This document shows positions 21,412 to 31,370 of a DNA stretch of 64,000 nt, one piece after another. The DNA is from Fen-671 sp963794745 (GTDB lineage Bacteria; Actinomycetota; Acidimicrobiia; Acidimicrobiales; Palsa-688). The position numbers and the translations under genes were made by a program. The stretch is from assembly GCA_963794745.1 (NCBI GenBank), contig CAWCEZ010000010.1, positions 1 to 64,000 of the forward strand. The letters run 5' to 3'. The notes under the pieces were generated by a model. That model did not search any database and was not told the DNA's origin. It was given only the letters and a program-made list of their open reading frames with translations. Position 1 is the first letter of the stretch. The number at the start of each line of letters is the position of its first letter.

Positions 21412-21767
21412 TTACCTACCCTTTCCCACGAGCCGCCCCCTTTTGCGAGGGACAAGGCCACCTTGGCCCCCTGCGCTCGCCCATTGTTGTTCGACGACCC
21501 CCTGCGGGGCACGTCATGGGGTACGTTAGCGCTCACAACAGACAGTTACAAGGGGCCTCAGGCAACCTGGTCGGCCGGCGTGAGATGGGCTACAGGCCGC
21601 CAAGCGCGGTCGCCGGCACACGCCTGTTCGACGGGTTTGCGAGCCGGCCACGTCCCGGTCGCGACATCACAAACGTGGGGCCCGCCGTGCTGTAGGAAGA
21701 TGGGTAGCCGAGTAGACATTGCAGGGAGCCCCGGTGAGCGGGCGCAAGGGAAAGGAGGTCTGGTTTC
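21412..21767. other. 356-base divergent intergenic region
   Basis: No convincing gene is present. It separates the minus-strand importer from the plus-strand secreted-protein gene. It holds a purine-rich ribosome-binding stretch before each gene and a LacI-type palindrome at 21525-21536, described separately. I see no RNA gene. Confidence 0.5.
21525..21536 (-). promoter_or_regulatory. Candidate LacI-family operator upstream of the Tat-dependent sugar importer
   Basis: GTTAGCGCTCAC is a 12-base palindrome with central CG and one asymmetric pair (GT-x-AGC / GCT-x-AC). This is the shape of LacI-family sugar operators. It lies 114 bases upstream of the binding-protein start. No regulator gene sits next to this importer, so the cognate repressor would be one of the two LacI genes in the window or one elsewhere. 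Confidence 0.4.
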
Positions 21768-22362
21768 GTGAGGTTCGCGCCAGCGTTAGTGGTCTGCGTT
21801 GTTCCCAGTGATTGCCTTCGCCAACGCGAGCGCGGCGAGCACGCCGGCGACAACTGCCCAATTTGTAACGGTAGGCCCCGGCGACGGGCTCAGCGTCCAA
21901 GGATCGGATATTGAGTGCGTCGTGTCAACGTCGGGGCCACGGGCCATTGTGTGCGGGATCGGTGGCAAGTCCCTGCGCCCCAAGAGCTACGCATTCACGG
22001 TGGCGGACAAGGGGGCGGCTATTTTCGTGGCGACTGGGACTGAGAAAGTCATCGCCCGCGACCTCAACCCAGCCCTTGCAGGCCCTGCCTTCGCGAACGC
22101 ACCGCACAAGCCCACCGATTACGTAGTGAGCAAGCGCGAGCACGTCATCGTCGGCGGTACGCACCTGGCTTGTGGGGCATTGCCGATCGGCACGCCAGCC
22201 GTCGAGACATTCGGCTGCGGTGCCTACGACACCGCGGCGCGTACCGCCGTTTACTATGTTGCCGGCACCTATTCAGTGACCATTAGCGAACAGTACATCG
22301 GCATCCTGAAAGCCGGGAAGGCGGGAGCCCAGAGCGTCGTAGCTGAAGAGAAGGAAACCTGA
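21768..22362 (+). CDS. Small secreted protein of unknown function (frameshift in signal peptide)
   Basis: About 197 residues. The start is GTG 21768, nine bases after a consensus ribosome-binding site AAAGGAGG (21751-21758). It reads RFAPALVVCVV, and a one-base shift near 21803 restores a signal peptide ending IAFANASAAS. The mature protein is rich in Ala, Val, Gly and Thr, with about five cysteines and no membrane helix after the signal. Cysteine pairs such as ECVV, IVCGIGG, HLACGAL and FGCGAY could form disulfides. I recognise no family. It converges on the FtsX-like permease gene with 12 bases between them. Confidence 0.55.
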
Positions 22363-22374
22363 CACGGGTAGAGC

Positions 22375-24708
22375 TCATTCGAAACGAGCGCTGTTGGGTT
22401 GTGTCACCCGCCGAATGAGGGGCAGCGCCGACGAGATCACTATGAGTGCCACGAGCAGGCCTGCTCCCATAGCGAGGTAGTAGACCGCGCCCGGGTGGGC
22501 CGTACTGGGTTCGTTCCTGAGTGCCGGAAGCGCTTTTACGAGAGGTATGGCGACGCCGATGCCGGTGGCTGCCGCCACCAGGGACGCGCTCACCAGCGGC
22601 AGCACCGACTCGAGCACTACGACACGGTAGAGGGCGGCGATCGAGGTGCCGCTCAGGCGCAGCAAGGTAAACGGGCGTTTGCGTTCGATAATCCCACCCC
22701 CGACGGTGACTGCCAAGCTGCAGGCCGCCATCAGCAACGTCAAGGCAACGATCGCCAGTACCACCGTCTCGGCGTTGTTGTCGTCCTGGTTCCTTATTTG
22801 GGCAGTCTCGCCGAAGGTCTCCGGCTCAGCGTTGCCCATTTGCCAATTGCTGAGCCCGCTGTGGCCCACCACGTTGGCGTCGAAGAGCGTTATCAGGGTG
22901 CGTACTTTTTCGAGCGTGGTGGCACTGCTTGTCCTCACGAGGAAAGCACCGACGGATAGATCCTTGATGTTGGCAGAGGCGGGCGGGTTGGACCCGGTCA
23001 CGACGGGAAGGGTTATCGTCAATGGGTTGTCGGTGAGAAGGTCGTTGCTTATGTTGGCTTGTACAGCCTTTTCCCCGGGGGCACAGCGGCCCAAAGCGGG
23101 GAACTGGAGCAAGCTGGCGCAGCTGACGATGCTGTCGTACTGACCTGAACTGATGCGTAGAACACGAGGTGCCCGTTGCCTACCGGCGGCAACGCCGGGG
23201 CCGGGCGGGAACGGAGAGTTCGGGTTGAAAGCCGGGTTGGCGTAAACAGTGAGGACGGTGACGCCGGGCCCTGCCAGCTCTGCAGTCAATTGGTCCGCTT
23301 GCGGGGCGGGAAGGCCACCACCAGGCCCGATGCTGTAGGGGGCTCGCAGGACGTTTGTCAACGAGCTCGCATTGCCGCCCAGGCTCGTTTGGGCAGCGTT
23401 TATCACCGGGACGACCGAGGCCAGCAGCGAGCCGACGAACACGGCTAGGACAAGGCCGCTGACAGTCCTGAAGGCGAGCTTGGGGTTGTCAGCTAAACGG
23501 CGAGCGGCTAGAAGCGATGAGGCGCCTCGAGAGAACCGCGCCAGGCCCCGCGCCACCTGCATCGTCAGCCAGGGACCACCAAGCACGAGGCCGGCCATGA
23601 TGAGCAATATGCCGACATACAGCAGAGGCGTGGTCGGGCTGGTTTTCAGCGTTTCTGCTTTAAGTTGAGTGTCACCTAAAAGGGGTATCACGAAAAGCGG
23701 GATCCCGATTAGCAAGGGCAGCACACGCCACAAGCGTGGCGCCGAAGGTGTCATCTTCCGGCTTACCCCGAGAGGTGAGATCCTTACCCGGCGCAGCGAC
23801 CACAACGACGACAACGTGGCGACTATGGGGACACCGATGAGCATGCCGAGGTAACCACTAGCGGTAGGCGTGACCGTCGCCCCGAAAAACCGGGCGCCCG
23901 AAAACGATATTTTCGCCAGTGCGGGCTGTACAACGAGGAAGGCCCCGATGCCGAGCAGCGTGCCGAGCACGGCGCTCAGCGCGGACTCTACTGTCGCCAC
24001 TGCATTGACTTGGCGCCCAGTGGCGCCTACCAGCCTCATGGCGGCGAAGCGCTCCTCGCGGCGGGCAGCCGCGAGGCGGGTGGCCGTGTTCACGAGGATG
24101 AGCAAGGGGAACAGGACAATGATGGCCGCGATCCAGAACGCCTCGCGGTAAAGGGCCGTCGTCCCTTGGACATCAGGAGTGGTGGCTATATGGTCGACCG
24201 TGATCGTACCCGGCATCGCGGCCAACGTGGCCCGCGGGTAGCCGACGATGGCCACTAGTTCGTTGGGCCCGGTCAGAGCCTTGTCACCGACAGTCCCGAC
24301 GTCCGTCCCAGGGAAACGATCACCCAGTACGTCGCCGGGAAGAGACTTCATGAGGCTGGCCAGGGCCGGCGATGCATAGTACTGGCCGGGCTCGGGAAGC
24401 TTTATTAATCCGGGCAGTATTGGTGCACCAGCTCCGAGAGGAGCGACGTCGAGTACCTCGACGAACTTGCCTTTGTAGATGTTCTCGCTGTAGTTCCAAA
24501 GTTCCGAACCGTTGGCCGTGGCGTTCGGGACGCCATGGGTGCACTCCCAGCACGACCTGCTGCTCACAGCCTGATATGCGTGGTAGTCGGCGAAAACAGA
24601 GAGCAGCACGGTCACTCCGATGGCGACCGCGACCGCGATCATCAGGGCGCGGCCCAGTGCCTCTCGTCCGCTGCGCAGGGTGAGCTGCAGGCCGAGCCTC
24701 AGCATCAA
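22375..24708 (-). CDS. FtsX/MacB-like ABC transporter permease
   Basis: 777 residues. An N-terminal helix (MIAVAVAIGVTVLLSVF) is followed by a large extracytoplasmic region. A first FtsX core contains LVNTATRLAAARREERFAAMRLVGATGRQVNAVA. A second FtsX core near the C-terminus contains GGGIIERKRPFTLLRLSGTSIAALYRVV. Two FtsX modules with long outer loops are typical of large Gram-positive export or signal-linked permeases (YtrF/BceB-like or lipoprotein-associated). The start at 24708 overlaps the ATPase stop by four bases. It forms an operon with padR and the ATPase. Substrate unknown: peptide, drug or lipid are all possible. Confidence 0.85.
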   Translation of the reverse strand: MMLRLGLQLTLRSGREALGRALMIAVAVAIGVTVLLSVFADYHAYQAVSSRSCWECTHGVPNATANGSELWNYSENIYKGKFVEVLDVAPLGAGAPILPGLIKLPEPGQYYASPALASLMKSLPGDVLGDRFPGTDVGTVGDKALTGPNELVAIVGYPRATLAAMPGTITVDHIATTPDVQGTTALYREAFWIAAIIVLFPLLILVNTATRLAAARREERFAAMRLVGATGRQVNAVATVESALSAVLGTLLGIGAFLVVQPALAKISFSGARFFGATVTPTASGYLGMLIGVPIVATLSSLWSLRRVRISPLGVSRKMTPSAPRLWRVLPLLIGIPLFVIPLLGDTQLKAETLKTSPTTPLLYVGILLIMAGLVLGGPWLTMQVARGLARFSRGASSLLAARRLADNPKLAFRTVSGLVLAVFVGSLLASVVPVINAAQTSLGGNASSLTNVLRAPYSIGPGGGLPAPQADQLTAELAGPGVTVLTVYANPAFNPNSPFPPGPGVAAGRQRAPRVLRISSGQYDSIVSCASLLQFPALGRCAPGEKAVQANISNDLLTDNPLTITLPVVTGSNPPASANIKDLSVGAFLVRTSSATTLEKVRTLITLFDANVVGHSGLSNWQMGNAEPETFGETAQIRNQDDNNAETVVLAIVALTLLMAACSLAVTVGGGIIERKRPFTLLRLSGTSIAALYRVVVLESVLPLVSASLVAAATGIGVAIPLVKALPALRNEPSTAHPGAVYYLAMGAGLLVALIVISSALPLIRRVTQPNSARFE

Positions 24709-25430
24709 GCGCCCGCCCCCACCCTTTGGTAAGTCACGACAATACCGTCGCGGACCATGGCTTCCCGGTCGGCGTACGCAGCCACTCGTGCGTCATGGGT
24801 GACAAGCACGACGGTGGTCCCTTCAGCCCTGGCGCTGTCGACCAAGAGGTCCATAACCTGCTCGCCGGTCAGCGAGTCGAGCGAGCCGGTCGGCTCGTCG
24901 GCGAAAACGACCTTCGGACGCGTCACAAGAGCCCGGGCGATGGCCACCCTTTGTGCCTGGCCCCCCGACAGTTCCCCCGACCGGCGGCTTTCCATGCCCC
25001 CGAGGCCAAGACGGGCCAACCAGGCCGACGCCCGTGCATATGCGTCTTTTCGGCTGACCCGGTTGAGCAACAGAGGCAGCGCGACATTGTCCGCCGCGCT
25101 CAGCTCGGGTACGAGCTGGCCAAATTGGAAAACGAAGCCAAAGGCGCTGCGGCGCAACTTGGTCCGGCTGTCTTCGTCCCAGGCGTCTATCCGTTTGCCG
25201 TCGAACCAAATCTCGCCGCTGTCAGGCCGGTAGATACCGGCGAGGCAATGGAGCAGGGTCGACTTACCCGAGCCGCTGGGGCCCATGATCGCGACGATCT
25301 CACCGCTGGCTACGGCCAGGTTGGCGCCCCGCAGGGCCGGCGTCTCACCAAAGGACCGCACGACGTCGCGCGCTTCGATCAAGTTGGACGGGACCGCCAC
25401 GGCTTTGCTGAGGTCAGCGGCCGCCCTCAT
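24705..25430 (-). CDS. ABC transporter ATP-binding protein, LolD/MacB type
   Basis: 241 residues, complete. Walker A is GPSGSGKSTLLHCL, the Q-loop reads FVFQFGQLVPELSAADNVALPLLL, the signature is LSGGQAQRVAIARAL, and Walker B is VVFADEPTGSLDS with the following H-loop VLVTHD. The GSLDS after Walker B places it in the MacB/LolD group that partners FtsX-type permeases. The start at 25430 overlaps the padR stop by four bases, and its own stop overlaps the permease start. All three genes are therefore translationally coupled. Confidence 0.9.
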   Translation of the reverse strand: MRAAADLSKAVAVPSNLIEARDVVRSFGETPALRGANLAVASGEIVAIMGPSGSGKSTLLHCLAGIYRPDSGEIWFDGKRIDAWDEDSRTKLRRSAFGFVFQFGQLVPELSAADNVALPLLLNRVSRKDAYARASAWLARLGLGGMESRRSGELSGGQAQRVAIARALVTRPKVVFADEPTGSLDSLTGEQVMDLLVDSARAEGTTVVLVTHDARVAAYADREAMVRDGIVVTYQRVGAGA

Positions 25431-25952
25431 TGCGCCACCACTTCAGCAAGCGAGGCGAGCCGGGCTTCGGTGACGTCCATCCAGCGGATGTCGGCTTCCA
25501 GATGGAACATGGCGTGGTCGGCGAGCAAGGCATCTACCACGCTCCCCTTGCGCCTGAGCTCGCCGAGTTCTCGCATTCGTTGCAGATGTGCGGCCCGCTG
25601 GGCGTCCAGGTAACGGGTGGCCGGTCGGCCCAGCATGAGCGAGAGCACAACCTTGGCAAACAGCACGGTTTGCAAGTAGGGCTCGGAATCTACCGGCTCG
25701 TCGAGCCACGCCTCCACGTCGAGCGCGACCTGACTCGGTGATCGCGTAGCGCTTGCGGTCAGGGCCGTCGCCGGGCTCCACTTCGCCGGGTTCGACCTTG
25801 TTGTCCCGGACAAGGCGGGACAGCGTGGCATAGACCTGGCCAAAGGGAAGGGGCTTGCCCCGGCCGAAGTAGGCGTCGTACTCGCGCTTCAGCTCGTAGC
25901 CGTGGCTCGGCTGCCTCTCGAGGAGGCCGAGCAGTGTGACAGGAACACTCAT
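25427..25952 (-). CDS. PadR-family transcriptional regulator (frameshifted)
   Basis: About 174 residues. The N-terminal PadR winged helix is evident: LLGLLERQPSHGYELKREYD, then GQVYATLSRLVRDNKV and KRYAITESGRA. A frame change near 25740-25760 leads into the C-terminal helical domain (ALDVEAWLDEPVDSEP to ASLAEVVAQ). I start it at ATG 25952, since 25967 would place the start inside a perfect palindrome. It is the first gene of an operon with an ABC ATPase and an FtsX-like permease, the usual arrangement for a PadR repressor that senses a compound exported by that ABC system. Confidence 0.82.
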
Positions 25953-25961
25953 GGATGAAGA

Positions 25962-25976
25962 ATACACTTAGTGTAT
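25962..25976 (-). promoter_or_regulatory. PadR operator palindrome
   Basis: ATACAC and GTGTAT form a perfect 6-base inverted repeat separated by TTA, ten bases upstream of the padR start. The AT-rich patch contrasts with the GC-rich surroundings and probably overlaps the -10 element. Autoregulation by PadR is inferred. Confidence 0.6.
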
Positions 25977-26099
25977 ACGCTGTGTCAATAGCAGGTACAT
26001 TGCTTTCCGTCGCCGGGAGCCCCAGGGCGCCGCGGCAGGCGAGGTGAGCGGTCAGAGGCCCGATCCGAGCCAGCGTAAACTTGGTCCGGGTACTCGGAT

Positions 26100-28861
26100 A
26101 TGAGAACATTCGGCACACTCCTGCGACATTTTCGGGTCGCGGCCGCTCTCAGCCAGGAGGCTCTGGCCGAACGGTGCCGGATGAGCCCCGACACGATCGC
26201 GGCTCTGGAGCGGGGCCGGAGGCTTGCCCCTCGTTTGTCGACCGTGCGCCTCATCGCCGATGCGCTCCAGCTGGCCCCGGCGGACCGTGTGCTTTTGGCC
26301 GAAGCTGCCGGCGGCGCCAGCGTCAACCCGGAAGACGACGTGGCCGCCGATGTAGGTGGGACACGCACCGGCCCGGTCTCGGGGCGGCCGCGCCAAGCAG
26401 AGAAAGGCTCTCGTTGGGCACGGCTGCCGGCGCCGCTCACGCCGTTGTTCGGACGTCAGGCGGAGGGCGACGCTGTAGCCCGGGCGCTCGCATCGGAGCG
26501 GCTGGTTACGCTGGTCGGACCTGGCGGAGTAGGCAAGACGCGGCTCGCCCTGCTCGTCGCCAACCAGCTTGTTCAAAAGTTCGCTGGGGGGACCTGGTGG
26601 GTCGAGCTCGGCTCGGTTGGGGACCCCGAAAAGGTTCCGGAGGCGGTACTCAGGGCGCTCGGGGTAAGCGAGCAACCAGGCGGCTCCATCCGCGAGCAGG
26701 CCTTGGCGTCCCTGACCGAAGAACCAGTACTCCTTGTGTTCGACAACTGCGAGCATGTGCTCGAGGCGGCAGCAAGCCTCGTTGCCGAGCTCCTGGCCCA
26801 TGTCTCGCTCACCGTGATGGCAACCAGCCGGGAACCGCTCGGTATCCCTGGCGAGGTCCGCTGGCCCGTCCCGGCGTTGGCAGTACCAGGCCGGGGGGCG
26901 GCGTTAGCTGAACTGGCCGATATCGACAGTGTCCAGCTGTTCGTCGAGCGTGCTACACGGGCCTACCCCCGCTTCGTCCTGACGAATGCCAACGCGGAGG
27001 CTGCGGCCCGGATTTGCCGTCGCCTCGAAGGTATTCCCCTCGCCATTGAGCTGGCCGCCGCCCGCGCAAATGTCCGGGCGATCGCGGAACTGGCCGCCGA
27101 ACTCGAGGAACGGGTCCCGCTTACAGCTGCGACAGCCCGGGGAGTCCCTGCTCGCCAGTCCACCCTCCTGGCCTGTGTCGATTGGAGTTACCGCTTGCTC
27201 GACGACGAAGAGCGCAAGGCGCTCCGGTGCCTAGCCGGGTTCCCTGGCTCGTTCTCTGCCGATGCGTTCTCTTCGGTAATGCGGCGCGTCAGCTCATCGA
27301 GCCGGCGCCCGGCCGCAGTCACCCTCTCCCAATTGACCGAGAAGTCCCTGTTATTTGTAGATCCTGAGCTGGGTCGTTACCTGGCCCTGGAGACAATCAG
27401 GGTTTTCGCTTCAGACCGTGCCTACGAGGCATCGGAGCTCGACGCCATTTTCGACGCGCATGCGGAATGGCTTGCAGCGTGGTTAGCCGAACTCGGCGCC
27501 GCCGACGCAAGCGACGAGGTGCTCGACCGGGTCGAAACGGAGTACCCCAATATAAGAGCGGCCTTGGTGCGCTCGATCGAGCGCCGTTCGCCCCTTGCCG
27601 CCGCAATTGTCGCCGGTCTCGGGGTGGCTTGGCACCAGCAAAATCGCTTCCACGACGCTCGCGCCCTCGGCGATGGCGCCCTCGCGGTCGCGGTCGAGAC
27701 CGATCGTCCCGGCTGGGCGTGCGCCGTAGGGGCGCTGGGCCAGGCTCGCCTCCTGAGTGGTGACGCTGCATTCCGGTCCTCCCTGATCGAGGCCGAGGTG
27801 ATCGCGAGGAAAGGGAAGGACCTTGTGACCGAAGGTCGATGCCGCTTCACGCAGGGGTACGGTGCGCCCTTCGACACCTCCCAGCTCGTGGCCGCCTACG
27901 AGCTGGGGCTGGCCGCGCCGTCGCTCCTCCTGGCCGGCGCATCCGCCGCCGCCCTGGCCAGCGGTGGTACCGACGACCAGCGCGACGCCTGGTTGCAGCG
28001 AGCGGACGGCGTAATGGGCCGCCTCGGGAACTCGACCATCAAGGCCAACTACAACCTGGCCTTGGCCGATTCGCTCATAGAGCGCGGCATGATGCAAGAG
28101 GCGCTGGACCTCGCCGTGGCTGCTGGCTTCGACACGAGGGTTATGCCCACCACCAGGCTGCTAGGCATCGGTCGCGCCTTGCAGGTGGCGATGTACCGCA
28201 CCGACCTCGAAGCCCAGTCCCTCGTCTCGCAGATGACCGATGAACTGGCGAACGTGTGGCCCACAGGCGGTTCATGGCATACATCGTCGTGGACGGCTTT
28301 CACCAGTCTGCTGCGCCTTTGGTCAGACCTGCTACGGGGCGAGGCCACGTCGGCGATGGGCCCGAAGACCTCCAGCGGTTGACTCGCATGGCGGTTACGC
28401 CGAGCGTCGTGAGGTTTGTCTGCCGGGCCGCCATCGAACGAGGCCTGCGGCCGGACGCTACCGGGTCCGCCAACGGAGCCTCGCCACCCGCGGTTGGCTC
28501 ACTAATGGCAACCAGCATCGCCTCCGTCGAGGGCGCCCAAGCAGCCGCCGACGGAGAAGACGAGGTCGCAGAGAGGCGCTGGGCGACCACCCTCGCGGCG
28601 GCTGCTGAAAACGACTGGCGGCTCCTCGTTTGCGACTCCTTGGAGGCCTTGGGTTGCATCGCCAGCCGGGCCGAAAACCTTAGCCGGGCCGCGCAACTGC
28701 TCGTCGCAGCCCGTCAGTGCCGCCAAGACACTGGGTACCTGTACCGCTTTGGGTCCGAGCACGATCAACTCGCAAGGACCTGGGCTACGCTCGGCGCCGA
28801 CAACATCGCTTTGCCGCCGCTCAGATGGGAAGCTGCCGCCGAGCTGGCACTGTCGAACTGA
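26100..28861 (+). CDS. Large XRE-family regulator with STAND-type ATPase domain (frameshifted)
   Basis: About 920 residues. Residues 1-60 are an XRE helix-turn-helix (LRHFRVAAALSQEALAERCRMSPDTI). A STAND/NB-ARC-like ATPase follows: P-loop GPGGVGKTRLAL near residue 140, Walker B PVLLVFDNCEHV, MATSREPLGIPGE and GIPLAIELAAARA. The C-terminal half is helical, TPR-like repeat sequence. A frame change near 28360 carries it to 28861. The arrangement resembles AfsR-like or LuxR/ATPase regulators in which ligand or partner binding by the repeats controls ATP-dependent activation. It is divergent from padR and upstream of a secreted repeat protein. The target is unknown. Confidence 0.8.
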
Positions 28862-28891
28862 CCTGCAAACAGCGAGCGCGGGGCATTTGTC

Positions 28892-28913
28892 AGGGTGACG
28901 TGAGGGTGACGTG
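28892..28913 (+). repeat. Two tandem 11-base repeats upstream of the secreted repeat protein
   Basis: AGGGTGACGTG occurs twice back to back (28892-28902 and 28903-28913), followed by a partial third unit AGGG. The 11-base period equals about one helical turn. Direct repeats with this spacing are the usual binding format of SARP/BTAD-type activators. That makes this a candidate activator site, but chance or replication slippage is also possible. Confidence 0.4.
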
Positions 28914-28989
28914 AGGGCGCTGTCCCTGGGCCGGCTCAGCCCGCCGGTGGACGATGGGAACACAACCATTTGAAAAGAAAGGCAAGCTC

Positions 28990-30048
28990 ATGTCGCCCCA
29001 GTCCACCCAGGACAAACAAACCACCTCCCTCCCCGCGGACGCCGACCGGGACGTGCAGGCCTCACAAGGCCGTTCTCATCTCGCTCGCCGGGCTATTGGC
29101 CTCGGCTGCGCCGTCCTAACCGCTAGCCTCGCGCTCCCGACCACTGGCGCCCTCGCCGCACCGGGACATCGCGCCCTGCTAGCCGTCAATGCCTCCGCCG
29201 ATTACAGCTTCACCACCTTGGACGACCCGGCCGACCCCACATTCAATCAACTGCTGGGCGTCAACGATTTCGGGGTAATCTCCGGATATTTCGGCAGCGG
29301 GAGCCCCGCTGCCACCCATCCCAACAAGGGCTATCAGGTGACCCCCTACAGCAATGCCACTTTCGCCGCGGAGAACTACCCGGGTTCTCAACAGACTCAG
29401 GTCACGGCGATAAATGACTGGGGCAACACGGTCGGCTTCTACGCCAGCTCGACCGGCGCGAACTCTGGCTTCCTCGACGAGGACGGGGTCATGACGAGTG
29501 TCAGCGACCCTGCCACCACCTCCAACCCCCCCGTCAACCAGCTTCTCGGTATCAACAACAACGGCGAGGCGGTCGGTTTCTACAACGATGCCAAAGGCAA
29601 TGCCCACGCCTACGAATGGGACCGTAAGACCGGCGCTTTCACCGCCATCGACCCCTTCGCTTCTACAAGCGCCTCTGCGACCGCCATAAACGACCACGGT
29701 TCCGTGGCCGGGTTCTACACCGAGGCCGACGGCAATACCGCGGGGTTCATTATGCGGGGGACCTCAATAAGCAGCATCGAGTACCCCGGCTCGAAGAACA
29801 CCCAGATCTTCGGTTTCAACGACCAAGGCATAGCGGTCGGGATGTACGTCGGTGCACATAAACTGACATATGGCTTCGTGTACAGCGGAGGCACTTTCAA
29901 GACCATCAGCGACCCCCATGGCATAGGTAGCACCGTGGTGAACGGCCTCAATAACGCCGGTACGATAGTGGGCTTTTACACCGACTCCGCGGGTAATACC
30001 GATGGTTTCGTGGCTGATTTGCACGTCGTCGGGATCCCGACCGCCTGA
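28990..30048 (+). CDS. Secreted protein with six HAF-type repeats
   Basis: 352 residues from ATG 28990, chosen because AAAAGAAAGGC precedes it; an in-frame ATG at 28954 adds 12 residues. A long positive N-terminus leads to a signal peptide (AIGLGCAVLTASLALPTTGALAAPG). The mature part contains six copies of a beta-hairpin repeat of the form INDxGxxVGFY, e.g. GVNDFGVISGYF, AINDWGNTVGFY, GINNNGEAVGFY, AINDHGSVAGFY, GFNDQGIAVGMY and GLNNAGTIVGFY. This is the extracellular HAF repeat type, likely a beta-propeller. Function is unknown. A surface or secreted binding role is plausible. Confidence 0.75.
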   Translation: MSPQSTQDKQTTSLPADADRDVQASQGRSHLARRAIGLGCAVLTASLALPTTGALAAPGHRALLAVNASADYSFTTLDDPADPTFNQLLGVNDFGVISGYFGSGSPAATHPNKGYQVTPYSNATFAAENYPGSQQTQVTAINDWGNTVGFYASSTGANSGFLDEDGVMTSVSDPATTSNPPVNQLLGINNNGEAVGFYNDAKGNAHAYEWDRKTGAFTAIDPFASTSASATAINDHGSVAGFYTEADGNTAGFIMRGTSISSIEYPGSKNTQIFGFNDQGIAVGMYVGAHKLTYGFVYSGGTFKTISDPHGIGSTVVNGLNNAGTIVGFYTDSAGNTDGFVADLHVVGIPTA

Positions 30049-30188
30049 CGGCCAGGGAACAGGACGCCAGGGCCGAAACCGGTCGCCCGTGCCGGCTGTC
30101 CGGTCGCGGCCCCGGCGAAGTTATACCGGGTTCGACCTGTGCAAAATGTTCAATGGATAAGGCAGGTCCCAATGGAGGAAGGAACGAC

Positions 30189-31039
30189 ATGGGTGGTTTT
30201 GCGAACCCCGAGGTGCTCGTCGGGACGGATTGGCTCGTTGAGCACCTCGATGACCCGGACGTCCGCGTAATCGAAGTCGACGAGGACACCACCGATTACC
30301 AGAGGGGGCACATCCGCAATGCCCTGTCCTGGCACTGGTTCGACGATCTCCATGACAAGCCTCGCCGGGACTACATCGACCAAGCAGGCCTCTGCCGGCT
30401 CCTAGGCGAGGCCGGTTTGGCTCCCGGGGCCGAGGTTGTGTTCTATGGCGGTTCAAATAACTGGTTTGCTGCCTACGCGTACTGGCTGCTTCGCTACCGG
30501 GGGTTCGACAACGTCAGGTTGTTGAACGGAGGTCGCAAGAAGTGGGAAAGCGAAGAGCGGGAACTAGTCATTGGCAGTCCGAAGTTCGAACCGACCGACA
30601 TCGGTGCCCCAGGGCCCGAGCGACCCGAACTGCGAGCGCTGCGTGACGACGTGCTCGCACGTGCCGGCCTAAGCCGCTTTGTCGATGTCGCTCGCCCGAG
30701 GAGTACCGGGGCGAGCTCACGGCCCCACCCCATCTTCCCCAGGAGGGGGCCCGCGTGCCGGGCCACATCCCTGGTGCAGCCAATGTCCCCTGGTCTAAAG
30801 CGGTTAATGACGACGGCACGTTCAGGTCTGCCGAGGAGCTAGGGCGGCTCTACCAAACTCACGACATCGGCCGTGAAAGCTCGGTAATTGCCTACTGCCG
30901 CATAGGGGAGCGAGCCGCCCATACCTGGTTCGTGCTCCACGAGCTGCTCGGCTATGACGACGTACGTAATTACGACGGCTCGTGGACCGAGTACGGCTCT
31001 TTAGTAGGCGCGCCCGTCGAGCTCGGCACACCGCGCTAG
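30189..31039 (+). CDS. sseA: Thiosulfate/3-mercaptopyruvate sulfurtransferase, two rhodanese domains (frameshifted)
   Basis: About 283 residues. The N-terminal rhodanese domain contains TTDYQRGHIRNALSWHWF and the inactive-site loop VVFYGGSNNWFAAYAYW typical of actinobacterial SseA. A frame change near 30700-30735 leads into the catalytic domain with GHIPGAANVPWSK and the active-site cysteine loop AYCRIGERAAHTWFVL. The ATG at 30189 follows AGGAAGGA. It transfers sulfane sulfur to cyanide or thiols. It opens a block of sulfur amino acid genes. Confidence 0.87.
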
Positions 31040-31370
31040 AGGGGGTTCTCCATCGTGCCCGCCTAGCGGCCGCGGCTCTGCCCGCTATGGGGTGGCGGGG
31101 TGTCCCACTGTTCCTATGGAACTAGTGGTACCCTAATCGAAGACCGAGCGGATAGACCATCCATGGGGCAGGCCCACTGACTGTCCGCTCGGCTCACTAA
31201 GGGTGTGCAGGCCGGGTCGATCGTTGGTCCTGGCGTGGCCCGGATCTCGGACTGGTCTCTGGTCCCGGTCATGCCGATTAACTCAACAGCCAGACTCTGT
31301 CTCCGGCCAGCCAGGCCAGCGATATCTAATGCTTCTACCGAATGAATAGAATTAGTCGTAACATCCTACC
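31040..31370. other. 331-base intergenic region with an inverted repeat
   Basis: No gene is supported. It contains the inverted repeat listed separately. Upstream of the next gene the sequence becomes A/T-richer (about 31320-31365), as expected for a promoter. Confidence 0.5.
31144..31192. terminator. 12-base inverted repeat with 25-base loop
   Basis: CCGAGCGGATAG (31144-31155) pairs with CTGTCCGCTCGG (31181-31192), with a single T-G wobble. The stem is long and the spacer large. It could be a terminator for sseA, a protein-binding site or part of an untranslated regulatory RNA. No U-tract is visible, so the terminator label is tentative. Confidence 0.4.
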
